From Chloroflexota bacterium (GTDB lineage Bacteria; Chloroflexota; Dehalococcoidia; Lucifugimonadales; CATQGZ01): a stretch of 5,369 nucleotides of DNA. Shown here piece by piece: positions 1-5,369 of the stretch. Position numbers and translations under genes: made by a program. Below the pieces are notes generated by a model. The model was not told where the DNA came from. It worked only from the letters and a program-made list of their open reading frames with translations, and ran no database searches. The DNA lies in the NCBI GenBank assembly GCA_027624995.1, contig JAQBTI010000179.1:1-5369 (forward strand), read 5' to 3'. Position 1 is the stretch's first letter; every line of letters starts with the position of its first letter.

Positions 1-534
1 GCCCCACGGCAGATCGAACTCGCCGTCTCGGCTGCCGTGAGTACCCCACTTCCGGAGGTACCGGCCGTCCGGCGCGAAGCATTGGATGCGGTGGTTCAGA
101 TGGTCGCTGACGTAGACGTTGCCGTCATCATCGAGGGCGACGCCTGCCGGCCCGTTGAGCTTTCCGTCGGCATCGCCATGAGCTCCCCACTTGCTGAGGA
201 ATTTGCCATTGGTGTCGAAGACGGTGATCCGGTGGTTGTACTCGTCCGCGAGATAGAGCCTGTCCCGGCCGTCGAAGGCCAGGGCGGTCGGCCAGACGAA
301 GGCGCCGTCACCGTCGCCGAACTCTCCGAAGTGGCCGAAGTAGTCACTGTCCAGATTGCAAATGCCCACACGGATGCCGGAGGTCTGGAGCGTGTTGGTG
401 CGGCTCAGCACGTACATTCGGGAGTCGCTGGAGATTGCCAGGTCCACGGGGTTGCTGAAGCCACGGCCCTCCATGGCCACGATGCCCACTGTCCGGTCGT
501 ACTTCAGTCTTGGTCTTGTGGTCGTCGCGGTCAT
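1..534 (-). CDS. NHL-repeat beta-propeller protein (3' end cut by window edge)
   Basis: The reading frame is open from ATG (534-532) to the window edge, giving 178 residues with no stop, so the C-terminus lies outside. It contains NHL-type propeller blades. Blade one is degenerate (about 26-58), clear blades lie at about 79-117 and 126-164, and another begins near 173. The two good blades carry the signature D-x-x-N-H-R-I (97-103 and 144-150), followed by a phenylalanine strand and 'DxxGxxLxKWG'. The inter-blade linker recurs with a period of exactly 47 residues (FGEFGDGDG at 69, WGAHGDADG at 116, WGTHGSRDG at 163). A Shine-Dalgarno-like GGGAGG lies at 551-546, 11 bases before the ATG. No signal peptide or membrane segment is visible, so the visible part looks cytosolic. 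NHL propellers generally act as binding or scaffold surfaces, and some are lyases or hydrolases. No catalytic signature is visible here, so the function is unknown. It is transcribed divergently from the dehydrogenase gene. Confidence 0.85.
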   Translation of the reverse strand, partial: MTATTTRPRLKYDRTVGIVAMEGRGFSNPVDLAISSDSRMYVLSRTNTLQTSGIRVGICNLDSDYFGHFGEFGDGDGAFVWPTALAFDGRDRLYLADEYNHRITVFDTNGKFLSKWGAHGDADGKLNGPAGVALDDDGNVYVSDHLNHRIQCFAPDGRYLRKWGTHGSRDGEFDLPWG

Positions 535-567
535 TGCGAGTGCATCCTCCCGAAGAGTCCGGCCATA

Positions 568-596
568 AACATAGCGCATACGAGACGTTGTCGCAA
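568..596 (-). promoter_or_regulatory. Putative sigma70-type promoter of the NHL-repeat gene
   Basis: Read on the minus strand, TTGCGA (596-591) is separated by 17 bases from TATGTT (573-568). Each hexamer matches 4 of 6 consensus positions and the spacing is optimal. Transcription would start near 561, giving a leader of about 27 bases that includes the GGGAGG ribosome-binding site. This is a consensus match only. Confidence 0.4.
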
Positions 597-619
597 TCCG
601 ATGGAGTGGCGGACCGTGT

Positions 620-648
620 TTGCCATGACTGGAGCCGTTGGGTACGAT
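620..648 (+). promoter_or_regulatory. Putative sigma70-type promoter of the dehydrogenase gene
   Basis: TTGCCA (620-625; 5 of 6 consensus positions) is followed after 17 bases by TACGAT (643-648; 4 of 6). Predicted initiation is near 655, so the transcript leader would contain the palindrome at 673-700 ahead of the ribosome-binding site at 727-732. This is a consensus match only. Confidence 0.4.
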
Positions 649-672
649 GCTGCGGCCACCGTCAAGTACGGT

Positions 673-700
673 GTAGGGGCGGTTCCCGAACCGCCCCTAC
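673..700. repeat. Perfect 13-bp inverted repeat, intergenic palindromic element
   Basis: GTAGGGGCGGTTC (673-685) and its exact reverse complement GAACCGCCCCTAC (688-700) are separated by two C residues. In RNA it would form a very stable GC-rich hairpin. No T-run follows, so it is a poor intrinsic terminator. It lies between two divergent genes, where no terminator is expected, and inside the predicted leader of the dehydrogenase mRNA. Its right end, GCCCCTACG (693-701), recurs exactly at 1681-1689 beside another imperfect palindrome, which suggests a dispersed intergenic repeat family. Alternatives are an operator or a leader attenuator. Confidence 0.75.
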
Positions 701-726
701 GGTTCTAAGCACGAGCGCAGGGCATG

Positions 727-732
727 AAGGAG
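727..732 (+). promoter_or_regulatory. Shine-Dalgarno site that decides the dehydrogenase start
   Basis: AAGGAG at 727-732 ends six bases before the ATG at 739, which is ideal spacing. It lies inside the five-codon extension that an ATG at 724 would give, and that upstream ATG has only a weak GCAGGG-like sequence before it. This favours initiation at 739. Confidence 0.7.
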
Positions 733-738
733 CGAAGA

Positions 739-1629
739 ATGAGAGTTGGCTTTATCGGTGTCGGAAACATTGGGCTGCCGATGGCGGAGCAGATACAATC
801 TGCCGGCTACTCGATGGTCGTCCACGACATTCGTCGTGAGGCGGCCTCGTCGCTCATCAAGAGCGGAACGGAGTGGGCGGACTCTCCGCGAGCGGTAGCA
901 GAAAAGTGTGATGTCGTATGCACATGCCTGCCTGGTCCGGTCGAGATGGAGCAGGTCACCCTCGGCGAAGGCGGACTGGTCCAAGGGCTCAGGGCCGGCA
1001 CGGTCTATATTGACCACACGACCAACTCGCCCGAGCTGGTAAAGAAGGTGCACGGAGAGGTCGTCAAGAGAGGGGCCACGATGCTCGACGCGCCCGTAAG
1101 CGGCGGCAAAGAGGGCGCCCAAACTCGGGACCTGACCGTGCTGGTCGGTGGCGACGCCGAGGTGCTCGAAGGCGTGAGGCCGATACTGGATGCGATGGCC
1201 AAGACCGTCATGCACGTGGGGGCGATTGGTTCCGGGTGCGTCGGGAAGGTCATGCACAACTGTGCGATATTCTCTCTGGAGCAGGCCATGGTCGAGTGCC
1301 TGACCCTGGGCGTGAAGGCTGGGGTCGATCCGGCTGTGATGGTGGAGGTCTTTCAGAAGGCCGCGTTGGGCCGGAACATGGGGCTGCACGTCCGTCTGCC
1401 CGCGACTCTATTTCAAGGCGACTTCGAACCGAGGTTCGCCCTCAAGATCGCATACAAGGATATGTCGCTGGCCACGGAGATGGCCCGACTGCACGAGGTA
1501 CCCATGGCCGTGACGAGGGCCACGGAGCGGGCGATGTCCGAGGCCATGGACCGCGGCTGGGGGGACCGGGACAGCTCGATCTTCCTGACGCTACAAGAGG
1601 AGCTTGCGGGGGTGCAGGTGCGGGTATAG
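739..1629 (+). CDS. NAD(P)-dependent beta-hydroxyacid dehydrogenase (3-hydroxyisobutyrate dehydrogenase / tartronate-semialdehyde reductase family)
   Basis: The 296-residue length is typical for this family. The N-terminal Rossmann domain begins at residue 2 with GVGNIG at 7-12. Asp30 ends the second strand (VVHD), a position that usually favours NAD over NADP. The substrate-binding motif DAPVSGG is at 117-123. The catalytic lysine is Lys170 in GSGCVGKVMHN, with Asn174 following. The all-helical C-terminal domain includes the conserved 'ALKIAYKDMSLA' segment (234-245) with Lys240 and Asp241. The family interconverts beta-hydroxyacids and their semialdehydes, for example 3-hydroxyisobutyrate in valine breakdown or D-glycerate/tartronate semialdehyde. 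The sequence does not settle the substrate, and no pathway neighbour is present to help. The start at 739 is chosen because of the AAGGAG at 727-732; an in-frame ATG at 724 would add MKERR. It appears monocistronic, converging on the DUF1800 gene. It is a cytosolic enzyme with all key residues present. Confidence 0.93.
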   Translation: MRVGFIGVGNIGLPMAEQIQSAGYSMVVHDIRREAASSLIKSGTEWADSPRAVAEKCDVVCTCLPGPVEMEQVTLGEGGLVQGLRAGTVYIDHTTNSPELVKKVHGEVVKRGATMLDAPVSGGKEGAQTRDLTVLVGGDAEVLEGVRPILDAMAKTVMHVGAIGSGCVGKVMHNCAIFSLEQAMVECLTLGVKAGVDPAVMVEVFQKAALGRNMGLHVRLPATLFQGDFEPRFALKIAYKDMSLATEMARLHEVPMAVTRATERAMSEAMDRGWGDRDSSIFLTLQEELAGVQVRV

Positions 1630-1659
1630 GGGGTGCGCCGACTCGCCGGAGCCCACCCC
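1630..1659 (+). terminator. Possible weak stem-loop terminator after the dehydrogenase gene
   Basis: GGGGTG (1630-1635) starts directly after the TAG stop and pairs with CACCCC (1654-1659) across an 18-base loop. There is no T-run after it, so it does not fit a classical intrinsic terminator. Its position right behind the stop is the main argument for it. Confidence 0.25.
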
Positions 1660-1662
1660 ACC

Positions 1663-1684
1663 GGGCAGACACAAGGGCCTGCCC
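1663..1684. repeat. Imperfect palindrome in the convergent intergenic region
   Basis: GGGCAGAC (1663-1670) pairs with GCCTGCCC (1677-1684) at seven of eight positions around ACAAGG; the mismatch is at A1669. The right side continues into CTACG, so GCCCCTACG (1681-1689) exactly matches the right edge of the palindrome at 673-700. Both are probably members of one dispersed intergenic repeat family. In this position it could also serve as a bidirectional transcription end for the two converging genes. Confidence 0.55.
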
Positions 1685-1733
1685 CTACGAATGGGAGGAC
1701 GTATAGCTCCCGCCCTTACGAGAGTGCGAGGTA
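1681..1733. repeat. Two degenerate direct copies of a GCCCYTACGA unit
   Basis: The segment 1681-1703 (GCCCCTACGA, then GGGAGG and GTA) is echoed at 1712-1733 (GCCCTTACGA, then GCGAGG and TA) with a few substitutions and small gaps. A third, weaker GCCCGCTACG lies at 1734-1743, over the DUF1800 stop codon. A further small stem-loop, GGGAG (1693-1697) with CTCCC (1707-1711), lies between the copies. They look like decayed copies of a repeat edge. Confidence 0.4.
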
Positions 1734-1738
1734 GCCCG

Positions 1739-3142
1739 CTACGCCAGTTGGAACTCGCGGGTCGAGGCGATGAGGCTGAAGACCTCCGCGAGGCGGCGTT
1801 GAGCCGAACGGTCGCTGAGGTCTACCGGGCCCTCTTTGGCCACGCGGGCAACCAGGGACTCTCGCGTGTCCTGCGAGGCGGGGACTGGGCCCAGGATATC
1901 GAGGCACTCGTCCACAGTCCGGTCGGGATCGAGGACCCCACCGTTCGCAGTCCTCAGCCTGTCTATGCAGGCGCGTACTCCCGGATGTTCGGCGTTTCCA
2001 AGGCGGTCGGCGCCGAAGTTGACGCGCTCGACCATCGCTCCGCTGTCTATCCACTCCGAGCCCTCGTGCCATCCTTCCACTGACGGAGGATTGAGCAACT
2101 CCTGTCCCATGTAGTCTATCGCCACCGATGCGTCCCAGATCTCCCGCTTCGGTTGCTGGAACTCCTGCGTGACCCGTAGAATCCCGGCTACCAACTCGAC
2201 CGGACTCTTGACTCGGGCGAACCGCGCGGAATCAGACTTGAAGTAGTCGGACAGGAACAGGGTCCGCAGCATGGCCTTGATGCTGTATCCCGAGTCGAAG
2301 TAGGCCTGCGCGAGCTCGTCGATCAGCTTCTCGCCCTGCTCATCGACTTCATCGGCCACGAAGAACAGGAACAGGCGCCACGCGACGAACCTTGCCGTTG
2401 CGGGGTGTCGAACGATGATATCGACGATATCTTCGCCGTTGAAGTTGCCGGTCTCGCCTAGGAACTGCTTTTCGGATTCGTCGTGGTCGTCCGGCCGGTA
2501 CTCGAACTGGAATGCGACACGTCCGTAGGGCCAGATCGACGCCTTGGTACTCCTGAGGGTCATGTACTCGGCGGCTTCGACCGTCCAGCCGGTGAAGGCT
2601 CGCGCGCACTCCTTGACGTCCTGCTCGGTGTAGTTGCCAATGCCCATGGCGAAGAGTTCGAGCAACTCGCGTCCGTAGTTCTCGTTGGGCGCGCCCTTGT
2701 GGTTCTCGTTGTTGTCGAGCCAGTAGAGCATCGCTGGATTTTTCGACAGCTCGACGAGAAGCGTCTGGAAGCTGCCCTGACCGTGTCGCCGGAACATGTC
2801 GATCTGGCTCATCATGGTTTTCATGTTGTTGACCTTGCGTTCGCCCGTCGCGAACAGGCTGTGCCAGAAGAGGGCCGTTTTCTCCTCCAGCGGTGCCTTC
2901 GTCGAAATCATCTTGTAAAGCCAGTTAGCGGTGGCGGCCCCTTGAATACGTAGCTCGGACTGGTCGACGTGATAGCGGCGGATGATGTCGTCCGGCATGG
3001 GGTCAGCAGCCACCGGGTCTAGGAGGCCTTCAACGACGGCGTCGTAGCCCTTCTCGACGAGGTCATCGAGTTCGTCGCGGGTCGCGCCGAATCCGGCGCG
3101 GCGCATCAAGTGCGCAACGAGGCCGATATCGCGGTCTGCCAT
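1739..3142 (-). CDS. DUF1800 family protein
   Basis: A complete 467-residue protein with the hallmarks of DUF1800 (PF08811) in order. These are HLMRRAGFGAT (11-21), 'FWHSLFATGERKV' (92-104), and the LSKNPAMLYWLDNNEN block (132-147). Next comes the diagnostic PNENYGRELLELF with downstream 'YTEQDV..ARAFTGW' (152-186). Then follow FLGETGNFNGEDIVDII (227-243), 'VKSPVELVAGILR' (311-323) and NPPSVEGWHEGSEWI (351-365). It ends in the usual REFQLA, so both ends look intact. The molecular function of the family is not established. It is generally found next to DUF1501 proteins and often thought to be exported, but no signal peptide or transmembrane helix is visible here. The start is ATG at 3142, with GGAG nine bases upstream. 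It is transcribed leftward and alone: the next gene downstream converges on it and the upstream gene (sdhA) diverges. No DUF1501 partner is adjacent. Confidence 0.93.
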   Translation of the reverse strand: MADRDIGLVAHLMRRAGFGATRDELDDLVEKGYDAVVEGLLDPVAADPMPDDIIRRYHVDQSELRIQGAATANWLYKMISTKAPLEEKTALFWHSLFATGERKVNNMKTMMSQIDMFRRHGQGSFQTLLVELSKNPAMLYWLDNNENHKGAPNENYGRELLELFAMGIGNYTEQDVKECARAFTGWTVEAAEYMTLRSTKASIWPYGRVAFQFEYRPDDHDESEKQFLGETGNFNGEDIVDIIVRHPATARFVAWRLFLFFVADEVDEQGEKLIDELAQAYFDSGYSIKAMLRTLFLSDYFKSDSARFARVKSPVELVAGILRVTQEFQQPKREIWDASVAIDYMGQELLNPPSVEGWHEGSEWIDSGAMVERVNFGADRLGNAEHPGVRACIDRLRTANGGVLDPDRTVDECLDILGPVPASQDTRESLVARVAKEGPVDLSDRSAQRRLAEVFSLIASTREFQLA

Positions 3143-3191
3143 CTGGTATTTCTCCGGGTCTTTCGGGGTTTTGGTTTTACGGGTACAGCGA

Positions 3192-3221
3192 ATGTTAGCC
3201 AGGGGTTGGTTTAGGTGTCAA
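3192..3221 (-). promoter_or_regulatory. Putative sigma70-type promoter of the DUF1800 gene
   Basis: On the minus strand a perfect -35 TTGACA (3221-3216) is followed after 18 bases by TAACAT (3197-3192; 4 of 6 consensus positions). Predicted initiation near 3185 leaves a leader of about 43 bases before the ATG at 3142. The exact -35 and the intergenic position make this the best-supported of the four promoter calls. Confidence 0.5.
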
Positions 3222-3273
3222 GAAGCGCAGGGAGCCGTGTGGCGGGCGCAGCTGGAATGGCCATGGTTTTGGC

Positions 3274-3302
3274 TTGTCGAGCACAAGGCAATGTGCTATG
3301 TT
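3274..3302 (+). promoter_or_regulatory. Putative promoter of the sdhAB operon
   Basis: TTGTCG (3274-3279; 4 of 6 consensus positions) and TATGTT (3297-3302; 4 of 6) are 17 bases apart. A TG two bases before the -10 (TGC-TATGTT) makes it an extended -10. Initiation would fall near 3309, giving a leader of about 43 bases. An inverted repeat fills its spacer. Confidence 0.45.
3280..3297. promoter_or_regulatory. Operator-like inverted repeat within the sdhA promoter spacer
   Basis: AGCACA (3280-3285) and TGTGCT (3292-3297) are perfect 6-bp inverted arms around AGGCAA. The repeat sits between the putative -35 and -10 elements, overlapping the first base of the -10. That is a typical place for a dimeric repressor to bind. 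No regulator is identified, and arms this short can arise by chance. Confidence 0.3.
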
Positions 3303-3351
3303 CCGTCCGACTATTCCAGACACCTAGAAGCGGACTGCAGCGCTATCGAAA

Positions 3352-5028
3352 ATGTTTGACCACGACGTACTGATCATAGGAGCCGGCCTCGCCGGAATGC
3401 GTGCCGCCCTGGCCGCCCAGACCAACGGTGTTGACGTCGCCGTTGTCTCCAAGGTCCACCCTGTCAGGAGCCACTCCAACGCCGCGCAGGGTGGAATCAA
3501 CGCCGCCCTCACCGACCGGGGCGACGACTGGCGCGACCACGCTTACGACACCATCAAGGGCAGCGACTACCTGGGCGACCAGGATGCCATATCGGTGATG
3601 TGTCAGGAAGCAGGCCAGGAGGTCATCTCCATGGAGCACATGGGGGTAATCTTTAGCCGCGACGACCAGGGCCGCCTCGGCACCCGGGCCTTCGGTGGCC
3701 AGCGACAAGCCCGCACCTTCTTCGTCGCCGACTTCACCGGTCAGGCGCTACTTCACGTCCTTCACGAGCAGGTGCTGAAGGCTGGCGTAAGGGTGTACGA
3801 AGAGTGGTTCATTCTCTCTCTGATTGTCGAAGAGGGCGAGTGCGCAGGCGCGGTCGTCATGGAGATGCGCAGCGGAGACGTACACGTCATCCGAGCCAAG
3901 GCCGTTATCATGGCCTCCGGGGGCTTGGGTCGCGTTTTCGAGCCCAGCACTAACGCTCTCATCTGTACCGGAGATGGAATCGCGCTCGGCTACAGGGCAG
4001 GCGCGCCCCTGATGGACCAGGAGATGGTCCAGTACCACCCAACTACCCTCAAGGGCAGCGGCGTGCTGATCACCGAAGGCGCACGCGGAGAGGGCGCATA
4101 CCTGCTCAACTCCGAGGGCGATCGATTCATGAAAACGTACGCTCCAAACATGATGGAGCTGGCTTCCAGGGACGTCGTATCGAGGTCCGAGCAGACGGAG
4201 ATAGACGCGGGAAGAGGCATCGACGGCTGTGTTCTGTTGGACTGCCGGCACCTGGGCGAGCAAGTTATTCGAGAGAAACTCTCTCAGATACTGGAGATCG
4301 CCAGGGACTTTGCAGGCGTGGACATAAGAAAAGAGCCGATTCCGATCCAGCCCGGCATGCACTACCAGATGGGCGGGATCAAGACGGACGTTAACGGACT
4401 CACGGCGGTCCCGGGCCTGTACGCCGCGGGCGAGTGCGCATGCGTGAGCGTCCACGGCGGTAACCGCCTGGGAGCCAACTCCCTGCTGGACACGTTGGTG
4501 TTCGGCCGGCGCTCTGGACAGCACGCCTCCGACCAGGTCAAGCAGAAGTCGTTCGCGTCGGTCACCGACGCCTCTGCGGATAGTGACCTAGCGAACATTC
4601 GTAGACTGCTCAAGAATGATGACGGCGGTGAGATGTTCGGGCGAGTGAGACAAGAGCTAGGCCAGACCATGGACAAGCACCTCGCCGTGTACCGCAATCA
4701 GCAGGGTATGGAAGAGGCACTCGCCAAGGTTCGAGAACTCAAGGAACGCTACCGCCAGGTAAGGGTCCAGGACAAGGGAAAGACCTTCAACACCAACTTG
4801 ATATTTACTCTGGAGCTCGGCTACATGCTCGACTGTGCCGAGACCATCGCGATGAGCGCGTTGGAGCGCAAGGAAAGCCGCGGCGCCCATACACGTACTG
4901 ACATGCCGGACCGCGACGACGAGAACTGGCTCAAGCACGTTCTCGTGAAGGCGACGCCGGACGGTCCCCAGATCGAGCCCCTGCCTGTGGTCATTACCGA
5001 TTGGGAGCCGCAGGCCAGGGTCTATTGA
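3352..5028 (+). CDS. sdhA: Succinate dehydrogenase/fumarate reductase flavoprotein subunit
   Basis: The 558-residue FAD subunit of complex II oxidises succinate to fumarate and passes electrons to the iron-sulfur subunit on the cytoplasmic membrane face. The FAD-binding GAGLAG is at 10-15. His41 in RSHSNAAQGG matches the histidine that carries covalent FAD. Active-site residues known from E. coli SdhA are all found: His229 (QYHPTTL), the proton-shuttle Arg273 (SRDVVSRS), His337 (MHYQMGG) and Arg372 (GGNRLGANSLLD). TEGARGEGAYLLN lies at 241-253. The C-terminal domain includes the typical 'RTDMPDRDDENWLKH' (515-529) and ends ARVY. It is about 30 residues shorter than E. coli SdhA (588). ATG 3352 is preceded by an in-frame TAG at 3325-3327 with no other start between, so the start is firm, yet no good Shine-Dalgarno is visible. 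It is followed by sdhB after 34 bases. Fumarate reductase is an alternative that sequence alone cannot exclude; aerobic SDH is the likelier guess. Confidence 0.96.
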   Translation: MFDHDVLIIGAGLAGMRAALAAQTNGVDVAVVSKVHPVRSHSNAAQGGINAALTDRGDDWRDHAYDTIKGSDYLGDQDAISVMCQEAGQEVISMEHMGVIFSRDDQGRLGTRAFGGQRQARTFFVADFTGQALLHVLHEQVLKAGVRVYEEWFILSLIVEEGECAGAVVMEMRSGDVHVIRAKAVIMASGGLGRVFEPSTNALICTGDGIALGYRAGAPLMDQEMVQYHPTTLKGSGVLITEGARGEGAYLLNSEGDRFMKTYAPNMMELASRDVVSRSEQTEIDAGRGIDGCVLLDCRHLGEQVIREKLSQILEIARDFAGVDIRKEPIPIQPGMHYQMGGIKTDVNGLTAVPGLYAAGECACVSVHGGNRLGANSLLDTLVFGRRSGQHASDQVKQKSFASVTDASADSDLANIRRLLKNDDGGEMFGRVRQELGQTMDKHLAVYRNQQGMEEALAKVRELKERYRQVRVQDKGKTFNTNLIFTLELGYMLDCAETIAMSALERKESRGAHTRTDMPDRDDENWLKHVLVKATPDGPQIEPLPVVITDWEPQARVY

Positions 5029-5062
5029 TGGCCCATTGGTCGCGGCGAGGTATGGATAACAG

Positions 5063-5369
5063 ATGCAAGTAACACTGAGTGTAAGACGGTTCGACCCGGA
5101 CGCGGACAGCCCTGAGACTCACTTCCAGGAGTACAAACTGGAGGTGGAAGACACGGCGACGGTCCTGGACGGCCTGATCAAGGTCCGGGAAGAGGTCGAT
5201 GGCACACTGGCGCTGCGGTGTTCGTGCAGGAGCGCGATCTGCGGCTCGTGCGCGATGCGCATCAACGGGCAGGCCACGCTGGCCTGCAAGACCAGAGTGT
5301 CGAGCGTGGCGCAGCCGGACGGCTCGGTCACCGTGGAACCGATGGGGAACATGCCGGTGCTCAAAGACC
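5063..5369 (+). CDS. sdhB: Succinate dehydrogenase iron-sulfur subunit, N-terminal part (cut by window edge)
   Basis: The first 102 codons plus one base of the iron-sulfur subunit are present; the rest lies past the right edge. The visible part is the N-terminal plant-type ferredoxin domain, which receives electrons from FAD in SdhA. The [2Fe-2S] ligands Cys55, Cys60, Cys63 and Cys75 stand in CRSAICGSC...LAC. Cys63 is a cysteine, where E. coli SdhB has aspartate. The start RRFDPDADSPETHFQEYKLE is typical of the family. An additional Cys53 (LRCSCRS) lies two residues before the first ligand, where other members usually lack cysteine. An in-frame TAA at 5057-5059 fixes ATG 5063 as the first possible start. 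A short GGA at 5054-5056 and GAGG at 5047-5050 are weak ribosome-binding candidates. The [3Fe-4S]/[4Fe-4S] domain is not in view. It is cotranscribed with sdhA. Confidence 0.95.
   Translation, partial: MQVTLSVRRFDPDADSPETHFQEYKLEVEDTATVLDGLIKVREEVDGTLALRCSCRSAICGSCAMRINGQATLACKTRVSSVAQPDGSVTVEPMGNMPVLKD

Noticed and set aside
673..700. Palindrome as an intrinsic terminator
   Set aside because: It lies between two divergent gene starts and is not followed by a T-run, so a terminator role for a neighbouring gene is not supported.
37..708. 223-codon plus-strand open frame across the left end
   Set aside because: It is antisense to the NHL-repeat gene, whose minus-strand frame shows clear repeated propeller motifs. 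The plus-strand translation has no recognisable domain and runs through the intergenic palindrome.
697..1389. 230-codon minus-strand open frame over the dehydrogenase gene
   Set aside because: The opposite strand encodes a textbook beta-hydroxyacid dehydrogenase with all catalytic motifs; this frame is a GC-rich shadow.
1236..1706. 156-codon plus-strand frame overlapping the dehydrogenase 3' end
   Set aside because: It is an out-of-frame shadow, rich in Gly/Arg/Ala, with no motif and no ribosome-binding site of its own.
1604..2083. 159-codon plus-strand frame antisense to the DUF1800 C-terminus
   Set aside because: It crosses the repeat-filled gap and then lies antisense to conserved DUF1800 blocks; no domain is recognisable.
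3171..3359. 62-codon plus-strand frame in the DUF1800-sdhA intergenic region
   Set aside because: It runs through both predicted promoters, overlaps the sdhA start in another frame and shows no motif; a regulatory region explains the stretch better.
3748..4524. 258-codon minus-strand open frame inside sdhA
   Set aside because: It is antisense to the strongly conserved SdhA catalytic core; its length reflects GC-rich codon structure, not a gene.
5119..5364. 81-codon minus-strand frame at the right edge
   Set aside because: It is antisense to the [2Fe-2S] domain of sdhB, where the ligand cysteines are unmistakable.
1..5369. Mobile element, defence system or CRISPR array
   Set aside because: No transposase, integrase, nuclease, toxin-antitoxin pair or regularly spaced direct repeats were seen; all five genes have ordinary assignments.

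Overview
The window is about 60% G+C bacterial chromosome (judged by eye) with five protein-coding genes: three complete and two cut by the window edges. No tRNA, rRNA, CRISPR array, transposase or phage gene was seen. It looks like ordinary core-plus-accessory DNA of a free-living, respiring bacterium. The mix of a DUF1800 protein, an NHL-propeller protein, a beta-hydroxyacid dehydrogenase and intergenic palindromes ending in GCCCCTACG resembles environmental Chloroflexota (SAR202/Dehalococcoidia-like) genomes. That placement is inference from memory, not a database match.

Left part (1-738): a cytosolic-looking NHL-repeat beta-propeller protein runs leftward off the window from an ATG at 534. 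A 204-base divergent intergenic region follows. It holds plausible sigma70-type promoters in both directions and a perfect 13-bp palindrome (673-700).

Middle (739-3142): a complete 3-hydroxyisobutyrate dehydrogenase/tartronate-semialdehyde reductase family enzyme reads rightward. It faces a complete DUF1800 gene reading leftward. Their stop codons are 109 bases apart, and this gap is packed with stem-loops and degenerate repeat copies. The DUF1501 gene that usually accompanies DUF1800 is not next to it.

Right part (3143-5369): a 209-base divergent region carries a promoter for each side. It is followed by sdhA (succinate dehydrogenase/fumarate reductase flavoprotein) and, 34 bases later, the first 102 codons of sdhB (iron-sulfur subunit). 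All visible FAD, catalytic and [2Fe-2S] residues are present, so this is a functional-looking complex II catalytic module of the TCA cycle and respiratory chain. No membrane-anchor gene precedes sdhA, so any anchor must lie downstream or elsewhere.

I found no convincing new biological system. The best second-look items are the palindromic repeat family in both kinds of intergenic space, the operator-like inverted repeat inside the sdhA promoter, the orphan DUF1800 gene and the anchor-less start of the sdh operon.
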